Below, piece by piece: positions 1 through 6,134 of a DNA stretch of 11,313 bases (positions are counted from its first letter, which is position 1; every line of letters begins with the position of its first letter). The translations under genes and the position numbers were made by a program. The notes under the pieces were generated by a model. That model did no database searches. It saw only the letters and a program-made list of their open reading frames with translations, and was not told the origin of the DNA. Source of the DNA: CAZART01 sp964487555 (GTDB taxonomy: Bacteria; Bacteroidota; Rhodothermia; Rhodothermales; VXPQ01); NCBI GenBank assembly GCA_964487555.1, contig CAZART010000148.1, forward strand, positions 1 through 11,313, given 5' to 3'.

Positions 1-281
1 GAGTAGTAGCCGAGACCCTCCCAGCAGAGGAGAACGTCGTCGAGCGGCGCGTCCGCGAGTTCATGAATCGTCGGAAAACGCTCCACGAATCGGCGGTAAT
101 AGGGTGCGGCCTGATCCACGCGCGTCTGTTGAAGCATCACCTCGGAGAGCCAAATCCGATACGGATCATCGGTGCGACGCCAGGGAAGATCGCGCCTGGC
201 GGCGCCGTACCACGCCATCATCTCGGTGCGAAATGCTGCGCGGCAGCGATCGGAAACCGTAATCTCGACGTTCTTGGCCAC
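1..281 (-). CDS. mutY: A/G-specific adenine glycosylase MutY, N-terminal part (cut by window edge)
   Basis: This is the start of MutY, the base-excision repair glycosylase that removes adenine mispaired with 8-oxoguanine. The 93 codons present contain the family's opening sequence: AWYGAARRDLPWR (residues 23-35), DPYRIWLSEVMLQQTRV (39-55, with Glu47 at the position of the catalytic Glu), then the start of the helix-hairpin-helix region, LLCWEGLGYY (84-93). The iron-sulfur cluster and NUDT1-like C-terminal domain would lie outside the window. I chose the GTG at 281 because a TAA stop lies in frame just upstream and it leaves a normal-length leader before the WY motif; the ATG-ATG pair at 221-216 would begin only one or two residues before AWYG. 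No good Shine-Dalgarno is visible at either. The gene follows the small membrane protein gene (stop at 308) by 26 bases and is probably co-transcribed with it. Family assignment is secure; the exact start is not. Confidence 0.93.
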   Translation of the reverse strand, partial: MAKNVEITVSDRCRAAFRTEMMAWYGAARRDLPWRRTDDPYRIWLSEVMLQQTRVDQAAPYYRRFVERFPTIHELADAPLDDVLLCWEGLGYY

Positions 282-307
282 GAAGTTTTAGCGTTCGCGA
301 AAGGCGT

Positions 308-727
308 TTATTCCACGTTGATCGACACAACCAATGTGTCTGACGGTCCGTCCGCGCGGATCAATACGTCGTGCATGCCGGCATCTTCCGGCAATGTGCG
401 CCACATGAACGAGTAGTCGACGAGCCAGCTCAATGCCGGCGCGTGGATTAACGAGTACCCGTCCACGGGGCGACCATCGAGTTCCTCGGGCAAATCAATA
501 ATGAGGACCTCGCCGCCTCGAACGGTGTGCCGAAGGGTATCCGGCGTGACGACGTTGTCGTGTGAGCCGGCTCCGTCTCGCTGTACGGCGGCCGTACCGG
601 AACGCCTCATGACATCACTCGTTCGTTGCTCCGGCATGGGGGCAACGACCGCGAGCGTCGCTACCGGAACGGCACCGGCGATCAGGAGAGCTCCGAGCAG
701 TATGATCAGATCTTTCGAGATGCTCAT
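308..727 (-). CDS. Small membrane-anchored or secreted protein of unknown function with beta-sandwich-like C-terminus
   Basis: I do not recognise this 139-residue protein as a named family. Residues 6-32 are strongly hydrophobic after a short N-terminus carrying one Lys, so it has either an uncleaved membrane anchor or a signal peptide. Residues 33-70 are polar, low-complexity linker. Residues 70-139 look like a small all-beta domain: GEVLIIDLPEELDGRPVDGY, then APALSWLVDYSFMWRTLPEDAG and a final strand DTLVVSINVE. The spacing of the 'P-x-L-D-G-x-P-V', 'P-A-L-S-W' and 'D-A-G' turns recalls cadherin-like or putative Ig-like periplasmic domains; this is a resemblance by eye only. The ATG at 727 is fixed by an in-frame TGA just upstream (732-734). 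It is the first gene of a unit with mutY downstream, and is transcribed divergently from the Omp85 gene. Long open frames on the opposite strand here are shadows. Confidence 0.72.
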   Translation of the reverse strand: MSISKDLIILLGALLIAGAVPVATLAVVAPMPEQRTSDVMRRSGTAAVQRDGAGSHDNVVTPDTLRHTVRGGEVLIIDLPEELDGRPVDGYSLIHAPALSWLVDYSFMWRTLPEDAGMHDVLIRADGPSDTLVVSINVE

Positions 728-761
728 AGGCCGTCAATATATCAAATGCACGCCTCCTACC
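728..761. promoter_or_regulatory. Very short divergent intergenic region
   Basis: Only 34 bases separate the ATG of the minus-strand membrane protein from the first non-overlapping ATG of the Omp85 gene. It holds the AT-rich stretch 735-749, unusual for this GC-rich window and the likely melting region of one or both promoters; on the minus strand it reads TATATT about 10 bases before the ATG. I could not find a convincing -35 partner for either direction. If the Omp85 protein really starts at 864 or 900, the divergent control region is 136-172 bases and includes the tandem repeats. Confidence 0.35.
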
Positions 762-2660
762 ATGACATGGCCGGATTTTCGTAGAGTATTTGCCGGCTTG
801 GCGAGCGGGGGAACAGCTTTCACTGCACTTTCGGATGATTTCAAGCCTCGAGCTTTCGGCGCAATGTCGAAAGGTGTCGGGCCTCGCGCTTTCGCCGCAA
901 TGTCGAAGGGTGTCGGGCTTCGAGCTTTTGCTTCAATTTCGGACGGTGCCGGGCTTAGAGGTGCTGCCATTCTCGTTGGCGCCGCTCTATGGTTTGGAAG
1001 CGCCCTTACCATCACGACGACGGCGTCGGCTCAGGACGTTTTCGTCGACGGTGAGATCGATCGGAACGTCAGGCACGATCCACGCGACAGCCTGGTCGCC
1101 GCTGCCGGGCTTGTGGTCGATTCGCTGCGAGGTCAGGGGCATTATTTTGCCGGTGTAGATTCGATCCTCGAGCGTGAAACGTATATTTCAACGGGTCCGC
1201 GGGTGCACGTAGGCGCGATTGGCTTCAGAGGCATCCCCGAAGACGAAGCGGTTCGGATGCGCACTCGCATGGAGACCCGGCAAGGCCGCGTACTCGACCC
1301 AGCGCGGCTTGAAACCGATCTCCAGCAGATTCTGGCCTCCTACGAACGGGAAGGATTTGCTCTTGCCGCTGCCACCGTCGATGAGATCGGGCTCGTGGAT
1401 TCGACCGAACTCGCCGTAAGCATTACCATTTCAAAAGGTCCGCAGGTTCGGCTGAAGCGCGTGCAGCTTCCGCAAGGAGCGCGGACGAGCACGTCCTTTG
1501 TGGCTCGATTGGTCGGCCATCAGCCGGGCGCCATCGTGACGCGATACGATCCTGAGCTGATACGGCGGAGGCTGGAGGAGACGGGGCTCTACGAAACCGT
1601 GGGCGTGCCGCAATTGATCGTCGAGCCCGACACCGGAGCGGTTCTCTTCATTCCTCTCGAAGAGGCCGATCCGGGCAGCTTCGATCTCGTGCTCGGATAT
1701 CTCCCGCCGCAGGGTCCGGCGGAGAAGGGAAGTATCGTCGGCAACGGGCGTCTCGAGATGCGCAACATGATGGGTGGGGGCCGGCGTATTTCGGTGCGTC
1801 TAAACCGGCTTCCGAATCAGGTCAGCAGCATCGACGTAAGCGCAGGCGATCCGTTTCTGTTGGGGCTACCCATCGGGGTTGAGGGTCGGTTCAACGGTAT
1901 GGAACAGGACTCCACCTTCGGAAAGCAAGCGTACGAGGGCGAACTCCAGTATAGATTCGAAGGAGGCATGACGGCGTTCGGCGGATTTAGCCGCGAAGTC
2001 ACCCGACCGGGGCAGGCCGGTCTGCGGCTGGCGAGGGATGGGCGGCAGGTCATTCCGCGCTCCGACGCATGGTTTCTGGGACTTGGAATGCGGTTTGAAA
2101 ACGTCGATCGGCGGATCAATCCGACGCGCGGCCTCTTTGTAGAGACGAATCTCGAGACGGGCGCAAAGGAGGTGACGGATCGAAGAATCGTCGGATCGGA
2201 TACGACCAGCGTCACGCGTTCTATCGACCAGAAGCGCCTGCAGGCAGCGGTCCGGTTCTACCTGCCGGCGTTCGGAAGACAGGTTCTGGTTCTCGGGGCG
2301 GACGGCGGGCTTCTGGTGAGCGAATCCTACGATCGAAGCGATTTATTTCGATTCGGCGGGGCGACGAGCCTCCGGGGATATGATGAGGAGCGATTCCTTG
2401 GGAGCGCCGTCGCGCGCGGGCTCGCGGAATACCGGTTCCTGATCGATCGCGCGTCGTATGCCTATCTTTTCATCGACCTCGGATTCGTCGATCGGCCGGA
2501 GACGCCCGATCTGGCCTCCGCCGGCGGCTTCCACCCAGGCTACGGAATGGGTATCCAATTCCGCAGCGCGCTGGGATTGGTCAACGTGAGCGCCGCACTT
2601 AATCCTGACGCCGGCCCGACGGACGCTCGCATTCACGCCGGTCTCTCATTCGGGCTATGA
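762..2660 (+). CDS. Omp85-family outer-membrane barrel protein with two POTRA-like domains (BamA/TamA-like)
   Basis: Omp85 proteins insert or export proteins (or sometimes lipids) at the outer membrane. In numbering from the ATG at 762 (632 residues), residues 19-66 are four 12-residue repeats and residues 67-89 a signal-peptide core ending TTTASA|QD. Residues 148-224 and 226-300 form two POTRA-like modules (GPRVHVGAIGFRG...; GPQVRLKRVQLP...), and the barrel runs from about 306 to the end. The barrel carries RINPTRG and FRFGGATSLRGY, the conserved Omp85 strand/loop-6 motif with its RG pair at 538-539. Two POTRAs fit a TamA-like or generic Omp85 protein better than BamA, which usually has five. 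The start is unresolved: 762 is the longest ATG that does not run into the divergent gene, but 900 (586 residues) gives a far more normal signal peptide; 864 is also possible. No start has a Shine-Dalgarno. rsmE begins 10 bases after the stop. Confidence 0.88.
   Translation: MTWPDFRRVFAGLASGGTAFTALSDDFKPRAFGAMSKGVGPRAFAAMSKGVGLRAFASISDGAGLRGAAILVGAALWFGSALTITTTASAQDVFVDGEIDRNVRHDPRDSLVAAAGLVVDSLRGQGHYFAGVDSILERETYISTGPRVHVGAIGFRGIPEDEAVRMRTRMETRQGRVLDPARLETDLQQILASYEREGFALAAATVDEIGLVDSTELAVSITISKGPQVRLKRVQLPQGARTSTSFVARLVGHQPGAIVTRYDPELIRRRLEETGLYETVGVPQLIVEPDTGAVLFIPLEEADPGSFDLVLGYLPPQGPAEKGSIVGNGRLEMRNMMGGGRRISVRLNRLPNQVSSIDVSAGDPFLLGLPIGVEGRFNGMEQDSTFGKQAYEGELQYRFEGGMTAFGGFSREVTRPGQAGLRLARDGRQVIPRSDAWFLGLGMRFENVDRRINPTRGLFVETNLETGAKEVTDRRIVGSDTTSVTRSIDQKRLQAAVRFYLPAFGRQVLVLGADGGLLVSESYDRSDLFRFGGATSLRGYDEERFLGSAVARGLAEYRFLIDRASYAYLFIDLGFVDRPETPDLASAGGFHPGYGMGIQFRSALGLVNVSAALNPDAGPTDARIHAGLSFGL
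816..959 (+). repeat. Four tandem 36-base direct repeats, in frame, at the 5' end of the Omp85 gene
   Basis: Units are 816-851, 852-887, 888-923 and 924-959. The middle two are nearly identical; the outer two have diverged. In the Omp85 reading frame they read AFTALSDDFKPR, AFGAMSKGVGPR, AFAAMSKGVGLR and AFASISDGAGLR. Each unit is 12 codons, so a change in copy number keeps the frame. The two middle units each contain an ATG at the same place (864 and 900), so the repeat may have duplicated the start codon. There are no spacers between units. Role unknown; slipped-strand expansion is the simplest origin. Confidence 0.9.
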
Positions 2661-2670
2661 CGTATCGAGC

Positions 2671-3417
2671 ATGACGACAAGCTTTTACGCACCCCCGGAC
2701 TACATACACGGCGACCGGGTCATTTTGCGTGAGGACGAAGCGCGTCACGCTTCGAAGGTGCTTCGCGTGTCGGTCGGTGATGAAATCGTGGTGGTGGATG
2801 GCGCGGCCGGCTGGTACAGGGTCGAGATCGACCACATCGACCGCCGATCGATCGGCGGACACGTGGTTGAACGCCGTGCGGAGGTAGGCGAGCCGCCGTA
2901 CGAGCTCGTCCTCGGTTTCGGATTGATCAAGCACCGCGGTAGGTTTGAAACCTTGCTCGAGAAGGTGGTCGAACTCGGCGTCTCGGTCCTCGCGCCATTG
3001 GTGACCGAGCGAACGGAGAAGGAGCGTATTCGCGAGGACCGGTCCGAGAGCATCCTCATCTCAGCCATAAAGCAGTGTGGGCGTTCTCGCCTGCCGAAGC
3101 TACTCGAACCGACCTCCTTCGAAGACTTTTTGGCGGCGTCCTCATACCGGGGGGCGGCGGACCTTCAGGTAATCTGCCATGAGGAGGCGGATCAAGGGCT
3201 TCTCGATGCATTGGCGGTGAACATGCCGATGCATAGGATCGTAGTGACCATCGGGCCGGAGGGCGGCTTTTCCGATGACGAGCTCCTTCGCGCGAATGCG
3301 GCGGGGTTCAAGACCGTTTCACTCGGCAACAGGCGATTGCGTGCCGAGACGGCGGGCATCGCGGCGGCGGCAGCGGTGATGCTCGCGAATGATCGCGGTG
3401 CAACGCCCGTAGAGTGA
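2671..3417 (+). CDS. rsmE: 16S rRNA (uracil-1498-N3)-methyltransferase RsmE
   Basis: RsmE methylates N3 of U1498 in 16S rRNA of the small ribosomal subunit, using S-adenosylmethionine. The 248-residue length is normal. The N-terminal PUA-like domain carries DEARHASKVLRV (22-33). The C-terminal SPOUT domain shows LEKVVELGV (96-104), AIKQCGRSRLP (132-142), the knot motif TIGPEGGFSDDEL (193-205) and SLGNRRLRAETAGI (217-230), which together form the SAM-binding deep knot. The ATG at 2671 is 10 bases after the Omp85 stop and fits the family's N-terminus. It precedes the Nudix gene by 24 bases, so the three genes probably form one operon. All key motifs are intact. Assignment is secure from the motif set. 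Confidence 0.96.
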   Translation: MTTSFYAPPDYIHGDRVILREDEARHASKVLRVSVGDEIVVVDGAAGWYRVEIDHIDRRSIGGHVVERRAEVGEPPYELVLGFGLIKHRGRFETLLEKVVELGVSVLAPLVTERTEKERIREDRSESILISAIKQCGRSRLPKLLEPTSFEDFLAASSYRGAADLQVICHEEADQGLLDALAVNMPMHRIVVTIGPEGGFSDDELLRANAAGFKTVSLGNRRLRAETAGIAAAAAVMLANDRGATPVE

Positions 3418-3441
3418 CATTCCCGGACAGCGAGTTCAACA

Positions 3442-4017
3442 ATGACAGATCTAAGCGAGGTAAAGCTGCATTCGGAGCAGCTGGTGGATGGGCGCCTGCT
3501 GCAAGTATACCGAGACACGGTCCGGCTGTCGGATGGTACCGAGTCGATTCGCGAATGGATCGATCATCCGGGGGCGTCGGCCGTCGTTCCTATTTTTGAG
3601 GACGGGACGACGTTACTGATTCGCCAGTTTCGGTACCCACCGCGTCGAACGTTTCTGGAAGTTCCGGCGGGCAAGATCGACGTGGATGGCGAGGATCCCC
3701 AGGACGTTGCCGATCGGGAGCTTGAGGAGGAGACCGGGTGGCGGGCGAACAGCTTTGTGCCGCTGGGCGCGCTGTATCCGTGCATCGGATATAGCAACGA
3801 GATCATCCACTTCTATCTGGCCGAAGATCTCGAGAAGGGCGAGAGAAACTTGAGTGAGGGGGAACACATCGAGGTTGTGCCCATCGGTTTTGATGAGGCG
3901 CTTGAGCTCGTGGCGTCCGGGGAGATCGTCGATATGAAATCCGTGGCGGCTCTGCTCTACGCGAAGTCCTACATCGAGCGGCGAGACCGCAGGCGTGCCG
4001 CGAAGAAGCTGCAGTGA
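3442..4017 (+). CDS. Nudix hydrolase, ADP-ribose (ADP-sugar) pyrophosphatase type
   Basis: This 191-residue protein belongs to the Nudix family that splits ADP-ribose and related ADP-sugars into AMP and a sugar phosphate. It has the subfamily marks: RQFRYP (61-66), EVPAGKID (73-80), then the Nudix box through RELEEETGW (92-100) with the metal-binding glutamates, and GYSNEIIHFYLA (116-127) after it. The Nudix box has one extra residue between its first Gly (77) and first Glu (84): six rather than the usual five, in a loop that normally tolerates little change. The C-terminal residues 176-191 are very basic. It follows rsmE by 24 bases. The exact substrate cannot be read from the sequence; ADP-ribose is the best guess from RQFRYP and the EVPAGKID lead-in. 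Confidence 0.9.
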   Translation: MTDLSEVKLHSEQLVDGRLLQVYRDTVRLSDGTESIREWIDHPGASAVVPIFEDGTTLLIRQFRYPPRRTFLEVPAGKIDVDGEDPQDVADRELEEETGWRANSFVPLGALYPCIGYSNEIIHFYLAEDLEKGERNLSEGEHIEVVPIGFDEALELVASGEIVDMKSVAALLYAKSYIERRDRRRAAKKLQ

Positions 4018-4064
4018 ATTCGGCTGCGATGATGGAGGGCCGACGCAGGGCGTGGACCCGTGCG

Positions 4065-4094
4065 TTGACCTTCGGCGCGGCCAGATCGTACATT
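4065..4094 (+). promoter_or_regulatory. Candidate sigma70-type promoter for secG
   Basis: In the 168-base gap between the Nudix gene and secG there is TTGACC (4065-4070) and TACATT (4089-4094) with an 18-base spacer, a fair match to -35 and -10 boxes. It would start transcription near 4101, leaving a leader of about 85 bases before the secG ATG at 4186. The rest of the gap holds no gene I can support. Many Bacteroidota-like bacteria use a different consensus, so this is tentative. Confidence 0.4.
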
Positions 4095-4185
4095 AGAAGG
4101 CTCCACGCTGCGAGGCGGGCGGATCTCTACGGGTTGTGCACCGTTCACCGTCGAGCCCGTCAAAAGTCATCTTGGAAGTAGGCCC

Positions 4186-4554
4186 ATGTTTACATTTATC
4201 ATCATTCTCATCACGATCATCGCGATCCTCATCACCTTTGTCGTCCTCATTCAGAGCGGCAAGGGAGGCGGACTCGCCGGCATCGCTTCCGGTGGCGCGA
4301 CGACGCAGATTTTGGGTGCCCGGCAGGCGCCGGACGTGCTTGAAAAGGCGACGTGGCTGCTTGCCACGTTGTTTATTGTGTTCTGCATCGTGAGCAACTT
4401 CGCGATCGATAGTGGGGAAGTGCAGGAGAGTGTGATTCAGCAGCGGTCGGAGCAGCAGCAGAGTGGCCAGCCGGCCTTACCGCCGGCCGGCGAGCAGCAG
4501 TTGCCGGAGCAGCAAGCACCCCCGCCGCCGACCACTCCGGAAGACGGACAGTAG
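4186..4554 (+). CDS. secG: Preprotein translocase subunit SecG
   Basis: SecG is the small accessory subunit of the SecYEG inner-membrane channel and helps SecA-driven protein export. The 122-residue protein has the family layout: a first membrane helix (about 2-22), the cytoplasmic loop LIQSGKGGGLAGIASGG (21-37) with the Gly-rich signature, QILGARQAPDVLEKAT (41-56), and a second helix (about 55-73). Residues 74-122 form a polar tail with 12 Gln and 9 Pro and no clear fold, longer than the core needs. The ATG at 4186 places the start right at helix 1; upstream GGAAGTAGG (4174-4182) is a weak ribosome site. It is separated from the upstream operon by 168 bases and followed by terminator hairpins. 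Core identification is secure. Confidence 0.95.
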   Translation: MFTFIIILITIIAILITFVVLIQSGKGGGLAGIASGGATTQILGARQAPDVLEKATWLLATLFIVFCIVSNFAIDSGEVQESVIQQRSEQQQSGQPALPPAGEQQLPEQQAPPPPTTPEDGQ

Positions 4555-4584
4555 GTCCGGCGACGCTGCGCGTCTGGACCTTTT
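4554..4584 (+). terminator. Candidate weak terminator hairpin overlapping the secG stop
   Basis: GGTCC (4554-4558) pairs with GGACC (4576-4580), and inside it GACGC (4562-4566) pairs with GCGTC (4570-4574) around a three-base loop; three unpaired bases on the left face one on the right. Four T follow (4581-4584). The short T-run makes it a weak candidate, perhaps a first stop before the stronger hairpin 50 bases on. Confidence 0.35.
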
Positions 4585-4633
4585 CATCGCCGATGATATA
4601 GGACGCCAGGCGCCGCTGCTCGCAAGGAACGCG

Positions 4634-4671
4634 AAAAGCCGACCCCGCAAAAGGGCCGGCTTTTTCTTTTT
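4634..4671 (+). terminator. Intrinsic terminator after secG (possibly two-way)
   Basis: A 12-base stem, 4634-4645 with 4653-4664, has one A/C mismatch and a seven-base loop. It is followed by a T-rich run through 4671, broken by one C. It is a strong plus-strand terminator for secG. Read on the minus strand the same stem ends in only four T but is preceded by an A-rich run, so it may also stop transcription coming from rnpB. Confidence 0.85.
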
Positions 4672-4678
4672 GATGTCG

Positions 4679-4706
4679 GGCTCGCCGAGCCGTGTGCCGG
4701 CGAGCC
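4679..4706 (-). other. Perfect 9-bp hairpin between rnpB and the secG terminator
   Basis: GGCTCGCCG (4679-4687) pairs perfectly with CGGCGAGCC (4698-4706) across a 10-base loop. It lies 20 bases beyond the mature 3' end of rnpB in the direction of rnpB transcription. No T-run follows on either side, so it is not a classical terminator alone; it may mark a 3' trailer processing or exonuclease-stop structure. Confidence 0.5.
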
Positions 4707-4725
4707 GAATGGAATGTGAACGGCT

Positions 4726-5132
4726 TTCCCCGCCTGTAAGCCGAATTCTGTCTAATCCGGTCGGCCGCCGTCAGGCCGAGTCCGGACGAGATCGTCATTT
4801 ATCTAGGACCGCCGTCACCGGCGGCCTCGAGCGGCCTACCCGCGCCGACATCGGCGGGCCACCTTATCCGCTTTCGCGGAGCGGCGCTGTTTGGCCTTGC
4901 ACCACGTGGGGTTTGCCTAGCCGCGCCGGTCGCCCGGACGCGCTGGTGGGCTCTTACCCCACCCTTTCACCCATCACCTGTGCGCCCGAAGGCGCCATCG
5001 GCTGGTCTACTCTCTGCTGCACTTGCCGTCGCCGTCTCTCGACGGCGCCTTCCCGTTAGGAAGCACGCTGCCCTATGGTGTTCGGACTTTCCTCCCCGGC
5101 GTCGAGCGCCGGGGCGACGGTCCGGCGGGGAA
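4726..5132 (-). ncRNA. rnpB: RNase P RNA, bacterial class A
   Basis: This is the catalytic RNA of RNase P, which removes the 5' leader of tRNA precursors. About 407 nt are bounded by helix P1: the 5' strand ends at 5132-5124 and the 3' strand at 4734-4726 (TTCCCCGCC with GGCGGGGAA). Conserved blocks in order on the minus strand are AGGAAAGTCCGAAC (about 5093-5080, P4 5' side), ATAGGGCAG, GCAGAGAGTAGACCA, GGGTGAAAGGGTGGGGTAAG, GCAAGGCCAAACAG, GATAAGGT, TAGATAAATGACGA, and ACAGAATTCGGCTTA (4751-4737, P4 3' side). P3 is a strong CCCCGGCG/CGCCGGGG hairpin, P9 carries a UUCG loop and P18 a GUGA tetraloop. A further hairpin at 4756-4786 sits between the P2 and P4 3' strands, where P19 is placed in other RNAs. 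The zinc-ribbon-family gene lies 61 bases upstream on the same strand. Ends are inferred from P1 and may be off by a few bases. Confidence 0.96.
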
Positions 5133-5193
5133 TTTGTCATTGTGAAGAGTTGAGTGTAGGGGGTGCCGGTTCAAAACCCTCTACGCTTCACCT

Positions 5194-5952
5194 CTAGATA
5201 TCCATTTCTTCAACCGTCTCGAAGTATAGATCGCTGTCTACGATGATGCGGCCGGTGTGTTCGCAGGCGACGATTCGGTTGCCCTGGCGGATCTCAACTT
5301 GACGCTGCGGGGGTACGGCGAAACCGGCGGCTGCTCCTCGTTCGAGAGGGACCACGGCGCGGCCGTCGCGGAGCCGATTGCGGAGCCGATCATAGGCGCG
5401 GAGATAGCGGGAATCGACCTCTTCGGCCGCGTTGTCGCGCTTGCTCTGGAGAGCGCCTTGCTCGTGCTTCGTATCGTCGAGCACTTCCTTGAGATCGCCG
5501 CGTTTGGATCCGAGGATTTCGTCGAGCTCACCGAGCCGGGACTGGGCCGCCTCGATGGCCAGCGTGTGGCCATCCGCGTTGGCGTCAACTTCCTGAATCT
5601 TGTTCTGTGCGTCGATGATGCGCTGTTTCTGCGCTTCGATCTCCTTCGTCAGTGCGTCGTACTCACGGTTGTTGCGTACCTGAAGTTGCTGCTCCTCGTA
5701 CTTCTTTATCAGCGACTCCGCTTCCAGAATGTCGAGACCGGCCTGACGCTTGGCGATCTCATTCTCCTGCTCTTCCTGCTTCAACTTATCGATCCGCGTC
5801 TCCAGACCTTCTTTTTCGTCCTCGAGATCGCGAATCTCATCCGGCAAATCGCCCCGCAATTTCTCGATCTGATCAATGCGGCTGTCAATGTGCTGCAACC
5901 GGATCAGCGCCTTGAGCTGTTCACCGATGCTGGTTTCCTGAACTGTAGGCAT
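5194..5952 (-). CDS. Coiled-coil protein of the C4-type zinc ribbon family, with the ribbon degenerate
   Basis: From the ATG at 5952 the protein has 252 residues, the normal family length; the frame is open further upstream (to a TTG at 6051) but that extension is unlike the family. Residues 10-195 are a long coiled coil rich in Glu, Lys, Gln and Leu, with the conserved VRNNREYDAL (92-101). The C-terminal segment 200-240 aligns by eye with the family's zinc ribbon: VPLERGAAAGFAVPPQRQVE then RIVACEHTGRIIVDS. In typical members two CxxC-like pairs bind zinc; here the first pair is gone (AAAG) and the last Cys is Thr (C230-EHT), leaving one Cys of four. Function of the family is not well defined. 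It lies between nif3 and rnpB on the same strand, an arrangement I recall from other bacteria. The family call is firm, the loss of zinc binding an inference. Confidence 0.87.
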   Translation of the reverse strand: MPTVQETSIGEQLKALIRLQHIDSRIDQIEKLRGDLPDEIRDLEDEKEGLETRIDKLKQEEQENEIAKRQAGLDILEAESLIKKYEEQQLQVRNNREYDALTKEIEAQKQRIIDAQNKIQEVDANADGHTLAIEAAQSRLGELDEILGSKRGDLKEVLDDTKHEQGALQSKRDNAAEEVDSRYLRAYDRLRNRLRDGRAVVPLERGAAAGFAVPPQRQVEIRQGNRIVACEHTGRIIVDSDLYFETVEEMDI

Positions 5953-6134
5953 TCGCTGCTCGGTCTTTCCTCGGTGGTTCTGTAAATGTTCAGATGTCAA
6001 AAAGAAGTAACGGAGGCTGCAAGCGAAAGTTCGACCTTGTCGCTCGGTCAATGCGAGCGGTTAATGTATTTTCATCGAAGATGTGGGTCTTCTGGGATGT
6101 CGAGACTGAATCGCCCAGGGCACCCTGTGGAAGG
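5953..6134. other. 182-base gap between nif3 and the zinc-ribbon-family gene
   Basis: No gene or convincing promoter is visible. A perfect inverted repeat, CGCTCG (6041-6046) and CGAGCG (6054-6059) around a seven-base spacer, lies about 90 bases before the downstream start. It lacks a T-run on either strand, so it is not a terminator; it could be an operator or an mRNA leader hairpin. The minus-strand TTGACC inside it has no good -10 partner at 17-18 bases. Confidence 0.4.

Noticed and set aside
501..761. Extending the Omp85 gene upstream to 501
   Set aside because: It would overlap the divergent membrane-protein gene by more than 200 bases, and the added residues look like antisense of that gene.
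816..959. The 36-base repeats as a small CRISPR array
   Set aside because: The units touch each other with no spacers, lie inside a coding frame, diverge at the ends, and there are no cas genes nearby.
4463..5059. Plus-strand frame spanning the end of secG, the terminator and rnpB
   Set aside because: It crosses a strong terminator and a structured RNA gene, and its protein is Arg/Ser/Pro-rich with no domain.
5160..5192. tRNA T-arm-like GGTTCAAAACC upstream of rnpB
   Set aside because: The arm does not form a five-base stem with a seven-base loop, and no acceptor, D or anticodon arm is nearby.
5257..5985. Long plus-strand open frame of 242 codons opposite the coiled-coil gene
   Set aside because: It is the mirror of a Glu/Leu-rich coiled coil, giving a Leu-rich nonsense protein; the minus-strand gene has clear family motifs.
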